Assembly: GCA_012295275.1 (NCBI GenBank)
Contig: CM022665.1
Location: 7,885,976 to 7,949,975 of the forward strand
Source of the DNA: Chrysomallon squamiferum
Lineage: Eukaryota > Mollusca > Gastropoda > Neomphalida > Peltospiridae
Length of the DNA: 64,000 nt
Direction: 5' to 3'
Position numbers and translations under genes: made by a program. A model generated the notes under the pieces. The model saw only the letters and a list, made by a program, of their open reading frames with translations, ran no database searches and was not told the origin of the DNA. Below, one piece after another: positions 41,589 to 56,400 of the stretch (its first letter is position 1; every line of letters starts with the position of its first letter).

Positions 41589-44500
41589 GTTATTATTAGT
41601 GATTAAGTTTTTCAAATTATATTTTTCATTTGCCCACAAGATGTGACAAAAAAATAATTATTTTTGTAATTAATTACCACAGATCAAACTGTAACATGTT
41701 CATTCCTGCAGGTGAGGTGAGGTGCACTTTTGTGGATACAAGTTGTAAATATTTTAAAATGGGAAATAATTAACTTTCTGTTTCTTTTTTTTTTTTCACT
41801 TCTTTTTTGTCACACCTTGAATACTGGGAAAGAGATATAAATTTATGAATCACATAACTATATGAATGTGATTAAATTTATGTCCTAAATGTAACAAAGA
41901 CATTTTAAAAGTACATCACACACAACTGTTACATATTGCAAAAAAAAAAAATGTAATTATAACAATAAAATAAAATTATGTTACAAAATATTAACTCTTC
42001 TTAAACGTAAATGACTAACTAAAAGAAAAGACAGTATAGTACAGCAATACAAACAAAAGTGAGGAAGATATATATGATCAAAGTTAGTCTGCACACTTTT
42101 GACATAAAGAAAAATCAATGCCTATAGAAATGGGGAGTGTGCAGCGATTAAAATCCATCTGTCCTTGTACAACCCCTAATCATCACACCAAGGCAGTGAA
42201 AGAGTAGATGTCTCCTTTTAGTTATTCTTTGACACACTCTTCCCAATACCCCCTTTGAAATTGAATAACTTGTATTGTGTGTATGGCTGAATGGTAACAG
42301 GAAGAGTCTGTATGTTATCGTTATATCCAAGGAAACATTTCAATTTTCTCAACTTGAACATTTCTTCCGGGTATTCTAAATACCATCTGTTCCTGCAGCA
42401 GAAGTTCTTTTGAGAAGTGAATTTTACGATGGTAACAATGGAAAATTATTTGACAATGTTGGGCTTTTTGAAAAGTGGTTAAACGTACAGTTAAAGAGAA
42501 ATCTACCAGCTGTTTCAAACTGCTTGGTGAAATGAAAAGACTAGAATGTACTGCTGGTTAAAGAAAACCATATCAATATGTATGTTTGTTTATTATGCAG
42601 TAACATGTGTTCTTTACGCAGGTTTCTTTCAGAGCCAAGTCTTTTCTGTTAATGGGTATTATTAATCTTCAGCAACAGAACACTAATATTTTAGGGTTTT
42701 ATTATTATAGTAACTGTTTTTGTGATTTTTTTAGGAGTGAGTTTCCTAATTTATTTTAAGATTCATTTATTTATTCATTCATTTACTTATTTAGTCTTCT
42801 TTCATTCATTTATTCATCTTTTTTTAAATTAATTCATTATTTTATGCAGAACACTGTACAATAATATGTTGAAGCCTAAAGCCCAACATAGCAGTTTCAT
42901 TTAAAGACACAGTATTTAGTACACAATCACATGTAAGTTACTAATTATACATTGAGTATTCATGAAATTTTGTTTTAAATTTAATTTTTTTTCTTTTAAA
43001 AAAATATTCATAATTAAATGACATTTTGATACAAGCAAATGAATATGGATCAAATAACTTATTATTTTTTATAAATATCTTCTTTTTTTGTTTTTTTTGT
43101 GGATTATGTCTTTCCATTTCACTCCATTTTAAGTTCCAAAATTTTAACTTATTGAATAACTATTCAAAGTTCATGCATGAGTAACCTCATGTATTTGTTC
43201 ACTCTTGTGTAACATTTTAATGTTTAATAACTCTCAGCACTAATTATCTTTGTCTGTGTTGTGTTTGATGTGCCAGGTTAAACTCATGTTGTAAAGTTTA
43301 CTGTCAAATCTCACGGGATTCATATGAACTCACAAAGTCTCCACCTGTCATATCTATTATTCACTGTTAACAGAGTGAAAATTATCTTTCAGTCATGATT
43401 AGAAATGTCAATTATGAGAATTAATATTTTAAATATATTAATATAATTATTTATTTATTTTATTTTAAATATTTCATTGCTTGTGATGGTACTATCATGA
43501 ACATTATCATCATCATCATCATCATTATTATTATTACTATTATTATTACTATTATTATTATTATTATAAATTTGTAACACTATGTGAGAATGTATTTCTC
43601 TACATTATGTATTTTTACAGATCTTACACATAAACACAACAAACTAATTTACTATCTTGTATTTTTATTAAATCAGTGCTAGCTTCTAATGCAACATGAA
43701 AATTAAAACGCTCCCAATCATGATTTCCATCAATACTTGATTGTTTACAATTTGCATGAATCATCACTCCACTGTAACTGATATTCTAATCATGAAGTTT
43801 GCTTTAACATTAAATGCCATGAAAAATACCCATAACTAAAGGTGGACACAAATGAATCCATTGTCACAACATTGGTGACCAACAAAGCGTTAGAAAAAGC
43901 GAATTGCTAACAAAGCATGAGTCATTCTTATTATTACCAGATCAGGTATCCAGCTTGATTAACAACAGTGAAAACAGCATCCTGTCATACACTTCACACT
44001 TCAAGTGAGCAGGTGCTAATCATGGGATTACAAATACAGTTTTTATACACCAACAGTTTATTCTGGAGTTATTAACTGCAGAATAGGCTTTTGTGTTTGC
44101 TAATGATGTGTTATGTAATGTTCTGTTGTGTAAATATAATTTATGGTTTGTGTTTGTGTGTGTGGTTTTGTTGGAGTTTTGGATTATTGGTGCATACTGT
44201 TACCTGTTATGAGCCTAATTTGCTAAAATACCGTACTTTGTAGTAACAAAGCGTGTTTGTTTTTTCTCATGTGTAATCTGTAGCTTGTTTGTTTGGGGGA
44301 GTAATTTGTTGAGTTTTTAAAAATATTTTTAAGACTTATTTATATATTTAAAAAATTACATATCACTTTTGACAGTGAAACTTGTAAACAATTATCATTA
44401 TAATGAATATTTCTTAATATCTGGGATAGCTCAGTGGTAGAACATCTGCTTAAGTTGTAGTTGATTATTGGATGAGTCCCTCTTGATAAACCCACTGAGC

Positions 44501-47436
44501 TATTTCTCATTTCAGTTAGTGCAGATAGCCTGTCTGTGGTACCATAAAACATAAAAAAACATAGACTTTTAAAAAATTTTTTTTTACTAATTTCAAATAC
44601 TTACTAAGAGTTTCCTACATATAAAAAAAACCTAAAATAAATTGAAATAAAACAGTTTAATCTCTAAGCTTGTATCATCTTAACAATATATTTGGTGGTT
44701 ACATATGTGTGAGATAATTAATATGAAAAATATTTTTCATTAATGAATTAGGATCTGTTCAGTATCAATTTTTAATTAATAAAGCTTATAAAAATGAATT
44801 GGGTCTCCATCCTTGTATCTAATCCTATTATTGCATACTGTTGTATGGCTGTTAATTAATTAACTAAAGATTAAAGTGTCTGCCATTGATTAATGTGGCC
44901 TAATAAACTTTTTAAAAAACAAAACAAAAAATGAATTATCCAAAAAAATAATGAAATAAATGAATTTTTGTATGAAATAAGATAAATTGGCATTTGTATT
45001 CAGAGTTTCATGTCTTTTTGTGCAACAGCCAATCAAATGACTGTATTTTAATATAATTATATTATGATATAATTATGTAGAAGTAATAAAATTGTATTAA
45101 GCTGATCAGCCACTCAGACAGTAATATCTGAGGCAAAACAATTTTTAATAATATATATACTGTATTTATCCTTTTCTCCTTATTTAGAATTTTCACTAGT
45201 TACAACAACAAACTGAAAAGAAAAGAAGTAAAAGTAAATAATAATAATGTTTTGATTCTTACAAAAGGAAGAAAATAATAACAATACACCATACAAAGTT
45301 CACAAATCTCATTTAAAATGATCTTTTCCTGCTTTTGCAGTCCAAAAAGGATATCTTCCTCTTTTTATGGTATAATATCTTCCTCTTTTTATGGTATAAT
45401 ATCTTCCTCTTTCTATGATATATTATATCAAATTTCAGACTGAAATAAAGTTTATTTTTATCTTCTCACTTATTATTTTTTCTTTATTTCTTTATTTACT
45501 GTATATTTGTTCTTAAAAACAACTATTGAAAACCCACAGTGAAAAATTAATCACATTGTTACAGACATAACAACTGTCAATAAGAAGACAAAGGGAGATG
45601 ACCAGCCACCGATTTGCTGAAATTAATTTGCCTCAGATTATGAAAATCTCTGAGGCTTAACTAATATTATTGTAAGTGAATTAATTCAAAGATCAAGAGT
45701 CACTGGATGTATTAAATGAATTCCCAGGTGTGAGCAGGTGAACAAACATGGTGAAATAACTGATTGTATTTCAGTGACTCCCATCTGTTAGAAAACAACA
45801 CTCAGGTTATTTTCAGTTCACAGTTAATAGTTTCTTGGATTTTTAATTACCCCATTGTTTGACACTGCCAAAAAAAAAACAAAAAAAAAAACATCCAAAA
45901 TCAAACATTTGTTATATGTATTTTGTGTTTGTGTTGTGTCTTCTTGTTTTATTTGTACCTATAGGTGGTGTGTACATACATAAAGATGGACAAATGTATG
46001 TATGGACTGATGTATGGGTTTAGGATAAATAGACTCCAGACATGTGTTTATAATAATTATAACTGTTACCATAGAATGCCTGAGTGTGATATGTAACTAA
46101 ACTGTAAATTTAAACTTTGATGTTGATCTGAATTCTTGGTTCTGTTCTGTTGTTTTTTTACACTTCTTACATCATCATTAATTCTTACCTTAATTTAATA
46201 GCTTAACTGATATAATCATTTAAAAAATGAAAACTTTCTTCAGATTTTACTTTAAGCTTTATCTTAATATTAAATGACAAAAGAAAAAAAAAATCTGTTT
46301 AGAAATGCAAAATTACTGTATTAAACTCCAGATTATAATGATGTACAAACACACAATGGCTGTCATAGAACTAAAAGCACAGGAGAGTTTATGTAAACAG
46401 AATATTAATTTTCACTTTTAATTGAAGCCTCTTCATTTCATACAGCTGCCATTCTACTGAAAATAACCCCCAAAAAGTATATTTGATTATGTTGCAATCA
46501 ATAATAATTCAGATATTAAGAAATACTTCTCACAATGATGATGATGTTTAAACATGTCACTGTTAAAATATACCAATTCATTAGACAACTGATTATATGA
46601 CACATGTCTGCTCACTTACCCAGAATCGCCAGTGCACTGATGAATTAACCCCTCTTAGAAAATACATTGATTTCACCCTGTGATCAGCCAACCGATACTC
46701 CATGTATAGATGAGGGGATGCTGGTAATTGTCCATGCACAGGTTCATAGTTTAAAAAGGGATTTTTATTCATTTGGTTGAAAAGAATGGAGTTTTTTTTA
46801 TGGGTCAGGTGTTTTGTCGTCTGTATCTCAAATTACACAGTTCTTTCTAGCACTGATAGGTTCTTATTGACAAAGGTGAATATTAAACAGCAACACTTAA
46901 CAAAGACTGCTGATAAAATCCATACAGCTGGACAAGATTTACAATATTCTGTTAAAAGTGAGGACAATGGAAATGAAATGAAATACAAAATAAAAAAAAA
47001 AACTGACTCCAGAAATGAAAAAGAATGACTCTTAATAAAATTAAATGAAAAGTTAATTTATTGCTATTCTTCAAAGGTATTAATACAGTAATTGAAAAAA
47101 AAAAAAAAAAGATTTCAACCAGATTAGAGTTTATATCAAGTTTCTTTTAATGATGATGTTATAATTGTCAATGTCTTTGTGAACCATTTATTTCGGAAAT
47201 TGTCAATTGACTTGTTTTAGATTTAAAATGATTCACTAAAATATGAGACACTCCCTGCCACGTGGTCATTGACAGCGTTGTCACAGTTAGTCACACACAT
47301 GAATGAATATGAAAACAATAGTTAGTCATCACTTGTAGTAGTCTGAACAAAGATGTTTTGTTTCACAGGGAAACACTGCACTTTTTAAGTAAAAGTAGTC
47401 ATTCAGTGTGTATATGTTGTCTTTGTTGTTGTTTTG

Positions 47437-47487
<51 letters not shown>

Positions 47488-50400
47488 ATTATTATAATTA
47501 CTATTACTATTTCTACTGGTGTTATTAATATATTGTAAAACATACATACACTTCAAACACATAATTATATATGTATATATTGTTACATTTATTAATCTAA
47601 ACTATTAAATATCCATTTCTTTCAGTAAATTAACTTTCACTGATTTAGAAATTATAGATATTCTATAATGTATTTTCATTTTAAAAGCAAATTTTAAAAT
47701 GCTGCTGCAGTTAAATGCATGATGGACCAGTGGATGGATGGATGATGGAAAGACAGAAGGACAGATCAATAGGTTAACCATTATATATAGTCAGTGCAGC
47801 AACATGCTTTGCGTGGGAATAAGTTACAAAAATAAAATCAGCAAATTTGTTTTATTTTTAATACTGATGTAAGAGCAGAGATTGGAGTTCATATCAGTAA
47901 ATTATTTGGCAAAACATTTTTATTCCCCGCTGCAAGTGAAGTAATCAACAGTTCTGCAGTGCGATGAAATGAGATGCACTGGGAAGTGAGACATTAGGTC
48001 AGATTCCAACAACTTGTTTCTTTCATGTTGGCTGCAGAATCATCGCTTCATTAAAATCACATCTAGCAGATTTAATTTGTCAAAATATTTAATGTGATGA
48101 AAGTGCAGTTTGTGATTGTTTTTTGTGTAGATAAATGAGAATGCTATACTCTTTTAACTTTGATGTTTTTACATACTTCAGATTAAAACTTTGTATCACT
48201 GGAACCCACTGTAAATGTTTTATTTTTTTTATGCTTTATTTTTATTTTTATTTATTTATTTTTTTATTTTATTTTATTTTATTATTATTATTTATTTTTC
48301 TTCATAGTTTTACTGTTTAGTGATTTCTGTAATGGAATATTGTATTAATTTAACTTTTTATTTTATTTATGAATAATATGTACATGGGAATATTTTAACT
48401 GATTTTTTTTTAGACTTGCTTCTCTCTCTCTCTCTCTCTCCTGACAATTTCAGTTCAAATGATAACAGTTTTTAAATGTTTTGTTATTGTGCTTTCCATT
48501 TAATTCTAGGTTTAATTTTTTTTTATATATTAACTGATTTTACAGTTTCAATTGCAAAAAACAGTGTTTCTAGATCTGGTTTTATTCTTGTCTCATCCTT
48601 AATTCTGTATCATAAATTTCTTTTATTTTGACAAAATTTTAATATTTTATTTTCATGTGAGAAGATTGTTTTTAAATGTGTCAGTGTACCCATTTTAGCA
48701 TTCCAGATGAGAACTTTATAAAATTTCAACACATCTGAGAATTTCATAAACAAATATTTTTCGTGTTTATTTTCATGAAAACTATGCCCTCATTCCACTC
48801 ATTATTCCCACAAACAAAAAACTTTCTCTTAGTATAAATGGATGTTGAACTTGAATTCTGTTTATTATTTCTCTATTTTTTAATGACATTTTAGTTTTAT
48901 GAAATTATATTTCTCTTTGAATTTAAATATGATATCTATCGACCCCATTTTAATTCATTCAGACATTTTTATTTCTGAGAAATTCTTTTTTTTTTCATTA
49001 GTGAATTCTTTTTTTTTTTTTTCTTAATTTTGTGACAGTATCCTTCACATTCATAAAAGTTTATTTTTTTATTCTGCAAGATAATTTAAAATTTTTGTTC
49101 ATATCTAGTTGTTTTTCGGGGTTTTTTCATTGGTTTTCCCTGTTTTTTATTTCTGTGAATTATTTTTTTCTTTTCAATTCTGCAAGATCCTATTTCCCTG
49201 TTGACAAGTGCTGTTTGTGTATAAACAGATTTTGGACTGCATGATTCCATGAAATCCGTTTTCAGTGTTTATCTGATATTTGGCTGAAAGAAAACTGAGT
49301 GTTGTGCACTAATTTGAAAAGTCAGTGTTTTATTGATGTAATTTCTCGTTTCTATTAATGTTTCATGTTCTGATGTAAGAAGTCAGTTGTATGTATGATT
49401 AGGCAGCAAGTTACTAGCTGTACATCATTTTATGTCAGAATATGAACTGAGTAGAGATGCCACAGGCAGAATAAGAGAAATAATTGTCCAGGCTATTTCT
49501 GTTAATACAATCAGCAAGTTCTGTTTGATTAATCAGTCAAAGATGACAAGAAATCAATTAGATTTTCAACATTTGTTAATCAACTTATTTATTTATTTTT
49601 ATGAATCAAATATTCCCTTAATTTTTTTTTTTTTTTTTTTTTTTAGACAGCATAAATACAACGTAAATAAAAGTTAGATTTTGCTTGTTAGTATTTTAAA
49701 AGTATGTTGATATTAATAGGTATAGTAAAATCAATCTATGTATTTATTTATTTTGTTGTTGTTGTTGTTGTTATTATTATTACATTTCAGTAGAGAAAGA
49801 ACAAAAGTGTAAAATAATTTTAGACAGATCACATTAATACACTATTTTAATAAATAAATATTTAAATTTTGGTATCTTTTTTGTGGTCTTTAGGTATCTA
49901 TCCTATCTCTGAAAACTCAAATGTAAGTGATATTTGGAGAAATTTAAGACACGTTTAATATTTCTTTATTTATTTAATGTTTTTAATTTTGTGGTCATTT
50001 CTATAATAAATATTAAATTTTAAATTATTACTGTACTGTAAGAAATTAATTCTTACTGATAATAATTATCTTCATACATTTAATATTATTTTCATGTTGG
50101 AAAAAGTTAATTTTATTATTTTTCTTTAATTTTAATTATTGTTATTATTATTATTATTATTAAGATAAGTTTTGTGAAATTAATATAATTTAGCATAGTT
50201 AAATGTATTTTGGAGATATCGTGATTTTGTAATTGGACTTAATCCTAATAGTTACTGGATACATGGACAGTGTTACTCACCAGCCAATCAAGATGGTTGT
50301 CTCTGGCGCTAGTATTCAGAGAATGAAATAATACATTAACAGAGTTCCTTCATTAGCTTATCAAAGCTAATAAGGGACCACACACCTAAAACTTCAGTTA

Positions 50401-53400
50401 GCCTGCTGAATACCTGTGTGTTAGTTTTCTTAGATCAAACCTAATAGGTGAATAGAAGATAACTGTAAACATTTACTTCACTAACCTAAAAACACAGGTG
50501 TCAGCCTAGATTTAAAAATAAGAACTAGTTACTCTTAATTTTGCTGGGGTTTTTGTAAGATCATGATAACTGTGGAGATAAATTATGATAAAATTAAGCT
50601 TATCTTAATTTTTCAGTAAAAGAAAGTTACCAAAGTCTGATTACAAATGTAAATACATCTGAAGCTCCTAGCAGCAGACGATTTTAGTACCGTAATATAT
50701 CTTTTAGTTGTTAGATCATAGTAATCATTATTTATGGTTAGTACTTGAGAGAGAAAAAGACTGATGTAGTCTGTTGAGAATTAGAGTAATTGGCATATTA
50801 CCAGAAAAGGCTTACAATAAAACAAATTGGTTAGCAAATATATTTCCCAAATGATTAAACAAGTGTTTAGGATTTTGATACCAGAGTCATGTGGTAAATG
50901 TGAAATGCCTGTTGCTGAGAACAGTGTATACCAAGAGACCAATTATCTGCCAGACGAAACATCCAGGGAATCTCCACTGAAATAGTAGATGATGAATAAC
51001 AATTAAACTGTCAATAATTCTTATCCCATATATATCACACTACATCTGTGTGTGCAGTGCAAAGACAATTACATCATGATTTATATTCAACCATAGCCCA
51101 CGTACTTTACTGTGATCAGTGTCTTTTCTACATGTCTAGTAAACAGCAGCCTATCAGTTGTTTTTAAAATTTCATTATTTTTTAAATTTAAAAAATAATG
51201 AAATTTTGTGAGTTCTAATTTTTGTTTTATTTTTATACCAAAAAAGCAAAAACAGCAGTAATTTTTAATTTTTAATTTTTTAAAGAACTTTAGAAAACCA
51301 AAAATTAAAAGTATATAAAACACATGGCTCATTAATTTCATTACGGTTTGTTACAATCGAATCAATTTATTTATCACCAAAGATATTACAGCAGTCTTTA
51401 TTACATAATCTAAAGTGTATTCTCTGGTACACTGAATCAGTAATCATCTATATATATCTTCTGCATTTCAAAGTGTAAGTTTTATTTGAATTGTGATTCA
51501 GTATTTGATGATAATAATTTTTCAAAAAAATAACAAACTCATAATGGTGCATGGAAGTTGATTTTATTATCTATAAAGAAATATATTTAAAAATAAATAT
51601 ATAAAAAATATCCCAGTAGACTGATGATAAATCACATATCCAGTGATGTATTCTATTGGGTTAAAAAAAATAATAATAATAAAGGAAGGAAGAAGTTAGT
51701 TTATAGCTAATAAGAAAGAGTGAAAACAGCCTTGAAGTTTAAAAAGTACATTTTAATATAATCTATCTGAAATACTTGTAAGTTTTGAAAACATGTTCTT
51801 ATAATTTGAACATTTTTTGCTTATGGCAGAGTTTAATTTGATAGCAAGAAATGGCTAGCACTATAAATACTTTCACTGATCAACCAGTTTAATTTAACAG
51901 CAAGAAATGACTACTGTTCAAGAAGCTAGTTCAAGTACATCACACATGTTCACACCAGTATTATGATTAAGTGCAGAGAGGTGTAGGAAAACTTTTCATT
52001 GATTTGTTATCACATGGAAGCTGTGAGTAATATCTGATACTACTTGAGATAAGAAAGTTTGTGTGTCTCACACACTTGTAGCTGGCCTCACAGGAACAAG
52101 AGTCTAACAGTCATCTGCTGAAAATTAATTGCTTATCTTTAAACAGACACACACAACTATTAAACTATATATATATATTGAAGAAAAAACAAATTAAACT
52201 ATTAAATATTTTGTTTTGAAAATACTACATCTTTCATCTTGAGACAAAGAAGATCTATTACTATGGAATATTTTTCTAATTTTTTCTCCATGTCTGTTTT
52301 TTTTTTTTTTTTTTTTTTCCTGCTGGTTGGTTGTATAAATTAGACATGATGTACAGCTGATGACAGTTAATCAGTCATAGGGTCTTGCACCAAAATCTGT
52401 TCATTCTGCTTCTTGAATTTCCTTACTGATACATTACAGTATAAATAATGTCAATCAAATTCACAACTGAGTAAAATTAGGACAATTTGATTTTCATTAC
52501 TGAAATAATCATCCTTTAGAACACACTGGTGTAGGCTTATTGGTCAAACACATTTTAAGTTTACTCAGTCACTTAGCACAAATTAGAAGTGGTCAAGCCT
52601 ATAATGTAGCAGAAAAAATCTGAAATTGAAAATTAAGACCATCTGACCAGAAGTACAGGCTTTGATGGTCTCTGTATAGATGAGTTTTATAGTCAGAATA
52701 ATGCAATGATAATTGTCTACAACATATTGACTGAATGTGTTGAAGAAAACAGGTTTTTAATTTTCAGTTCCATCTGAACAGGATGTCCTGAATAAATGAA
52801 CAATGAATGAAAAGGTAAATGGATTTACACCCCTGTTTTCAATATTAATATTAAAGCATTTTGTCAAGAGGTTATTTGTCATTTATGTGATAACATGAAA
52901 ATGATATCCTGATGTAAACTCTCTACTTATTAAGCAAGAGATATAAATATATAATGTTTTTTTTGTTTTTTTTGTAATTATTATGACAAACCATGCATCA
53001 AGCACAATATTATAATGGGAAATAACACAACTGCACACACATGAGATTTGAACCTATGACCTGTCATGCATCAGACTGGCACTCTAACCAATGAACTAAA
53101 GCTCAGTCTTTGAATGACATCTGAATATAATCTTCACTGCATCAGTTTGATGAACATTTAGTCTCCAGCAGCCTCCATGTACTCTTTGGTGTGAGAAATG
53201 AATACAGCAACATGTAGGAAATGAATTTATTGATTAGTGGAGATTTATTTCTGTAAATAAAGTGAAGTCATTTGCCTGAAAGAGATTTATCAGATTTGGT
53301 GTTTGCTGGGTGAACAAGTAGTGCAAGCTTAGATGATGACTTATGATTATTTCTCCTACTGGGTCAGTCAGTCTCCAGTGAGAAAAAAAGAAAACGAAAT

Positions 53401-56400
53401 ATTAAAATAAATGTGTTGCCTAATGCATACATATCATACATATAAAGAAGAATCTTAAAAAAGCTTTATGGTAGAACTGATATAAAGGAAGTATGTATAT
53501 TGTTGATGGATTGATTTTATTAATCTGGTCTGCTTTTCTGATTATGGGGAGGTGAATGCAGAGAAAAAAATTAACTTCTAAACATTTTTGTTATTACTAA
53601 GATAGAATGTTGCTGTAAATGAGAAAGAAAGAAAAAGAAAGCATCCAAAAACTCAAATAAAACAAACTCAACTGAAAAAACAACAAAAAACCCCCTGAAA
53701 AACAACAAAATTGGTTTGGTAGTTAAGCATCATACTAAGGAATTACTTATTTATATAGTATGTATATCTGTGTTTCTGTGTGTTTGTGTATATGTATGTA
53801 TGTAGGTAGGTATATATACACACACACATTCATACACACATACATACATACGTGGATATATATTTGTATGATTACAAGACATCAGTGAATTATATAACAA
53901 TATCATGTGAAAACAATTCATATTGACACATATGCTCCTAAAGCCATTGAGAAAACCTCCAGATGTTTTAATAAAAACAAAATAAATGATCTAAAAGACT
54001 AAGAAGACTCAACAGATTTTATCTGAGTAACCAAGTGGAAGTTATTAACTTTATGTTTAAATTACCAATCTTTTATAGCCATGATGTCTGTTTTAATGCA
54101 TAGAGCTCTCAGAACAGATTTCCATGATTTTGTATTCTGCTTCTGATGTAAAGTCGCAGATAAGATCAAGTCAAACCGGACACACATAACCATTAACAGC
54201 ATAAACCAACTGTATTGGTTATCATTCAGATTACAAAGAGAGGAAATGTACCAATGATGCCAAATCTCATGTAATCACTGCAGAACTGGTTTCAGTAAAA
54301 GATTTTATTTTGATATAACAAATTGATATCTTAGGCTCAAGGTTGTTGTATGCCATTTTCATGCATATGTTGTGGCTCAATAGAATATCTACAAAAGAAA
54401 TCATGTGTATCAATACAAAGTAGTGAATGCCCATTAAACTTAATTTTTCATACAAACTAGAAACCATGCAAATTATCCAGTCATTAGATATAGTAAAATT
54501 TAAAAAAAGATATATCCAATATTAAAATTTTAAATGGTTTAAAATATAAAAATCTGTTATTTTTATTCTTCTTAAATAACTTTTTGTAATGGTAGGAAAG
54601 TAATAAATGTTTATTTCTAGATTTATCAGTTCTGAATTAAAATATTACATGGAAAAAAGTGGTAAAATACACACAGTAAATTTGGTACTAATCATGATAT
54701 AATGCAGTACAGATAATTATATATTTATGTTATTTCCTTCAGGTTCAAAAGCTGAATTACAGAATATATACGCAAGTGGGTGCAATAATCAAAAGTTGAC
54801 GCTAGAGTGCCCTGATCACCATCGTATTGCCATCAACAGAATTTTCTATGGGGTGAAATCTGGTACAGAATGTATGCGGGACAGCACGTCAAAGGACTGT
54901 TGCCAAGCAACGTACCTTGACTGTCGTGTCAATGATGACTCACACTACCCGACTCTGAATACCCGGTGTTCTGGTTACCAGAGATGTTCCTTCCCTGTGG
55001 AGAGAGTTTCTACAGGAAAGCACTGCCGCGAGGACCAGTGGCACACAGACTACATGACTGTCATTTATGACTGTATTCCAGGTAAGACTTTGATGTTTAT
55101 TTAATGAATCAGGAATGACTGTAACACGGAGAAATTTCAGTGTTAACAAGATGAATCAGAGTTTGTGTAAATTATAAATCAGATGTGAAAAGTGTTAACC
55201 TTTAATTCATCATTAAGCAATGTTCATTTATTCCTTCCTTGTAAATACATCCTGACTGGAAGTACCAATGTTAATGTCAAGTTACCTCACTAACTCCTTT
55301 AAGACAAAAATGAAACAAGAAGTTTGTCTGTAATTTCTCAGAAGAAGAGGAATTTGTTAAAATATTGATTTCGTAAATTTTCCAACATTCCTAAGTCAGT
55401 GCCAATAATATTTGAAATGTGAGTGACTTCAGTATAAGCATTCATCCACCTCTAACAGATGAGAGTTAAATAAACAAACAGAGAAGTAAAAATAGCTTCT
55501 CCCAGGTATATATCTTGTAGTATTTCATGTAACATCTACAGCCAGGCTACTTAAAAGTATCTAAAGCAACAAATAAAAAGTGGCGAGGATCTGAATTGTT
55601 CATCTAGAAGTGAATTGAGATAGTTGTTAATGTGAAATCTGATGTCTTCAGCAGCAGCACACTCTACTCCATACAGAGTCTCTCTTTTTCAGCATATGGC
55701 CGATTATTTTTAGATTTTTTTTTCAATGTGTTTACTAAGTTGAGAAGACAGAACAGTTAAAGTGAAAGCTAACAGTTCATCACAAGCTTCTTTCATTCTT
55801 ATATCAAATGTTGAGAACCATGCTGAGAATACTGATAAAAAATAAACCCAACAAAAACAGAACACATTTATTACAGACATCACCTTTTTTTCAGTTTGTC
55901 TGTAAATGTGTTAACACTGATACATAAACATTAAATGGTATTTCTCTAATCAGTTATGACATCTGCCTACATTCTTATTATGATATTTCAGTAAAATGTT
56001 TATGTGCATGTCTTAGTAAATTAAAGAACTTTTTATTAATTTTTTCCTTTCAGTAACTATAGCGATATATAAACGTACAGTGCATCTTTCAGTAAATAAG
56101 ATTTTTTTTTTTTTTAATCATCATATTTATTAGTAATATCATTAGTCATTATAGCAGTAGTTACTGTTGTTGTTGTTGTAGAGTAGTAGTAGCAAATACA
56201 AGGAGTTATAAAGATAGTTGTGGTAGTAGTAGCAGTAGTAGCAGCAGCAGCAGCACTGGCAGAAGTAGAGTAGTATTAGGGGTAGAAGCAACGAAACTAA
56301 AATTTATACTGAAACATATTACATTTGTTAATAAATATCAGCTGTTTTAAAAGTTTGTAAAGTGATTACCTTAAGACCATTTATCACCAATAATATATAA

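Larger units (their letters stand above)
36105..54742 (+). other. Intron 1 of the receptor gene (18.6 kb)
   Basis: Phase 1, GTATGT to CCTTCAG. It contains no further coding exon that I can support. It holds the acceptor-like minisatellite at 36873-37680, (ATT)n arrays, poly-T runs, a tRNA-like inverted sequence at 44423-44510, a perfect palindrome at 51166-51207 and a tRNA-derived sequence at 53036-53105. Large first introns often hold regulatory elements, but none can be named here. Confidence 0.7.

Noticed and set aside
41412-41606. Frame with a long polyisoleucine run
   Set aside because: It comes from the ATT microsatellite.
47329-47562. Polyasparagine frame on the minus strand
   Set aside because: It is the complement of an ATT microsatellite with no flanking domain.
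53036-53105. Functional tRNA gene
   Set aside because: The acceptor stem does not pair and the anticodon stem is imperfect, so only a derived sequence is supported.
54727-54742. ATG at 54727 as the start of the lectin-domain protein
   Set aside because: These bases are the pyrimidine tract and AG of the exon 2 acceptor. A start here would lack a signal peptide, while exon 1 supplies one in the right phase.
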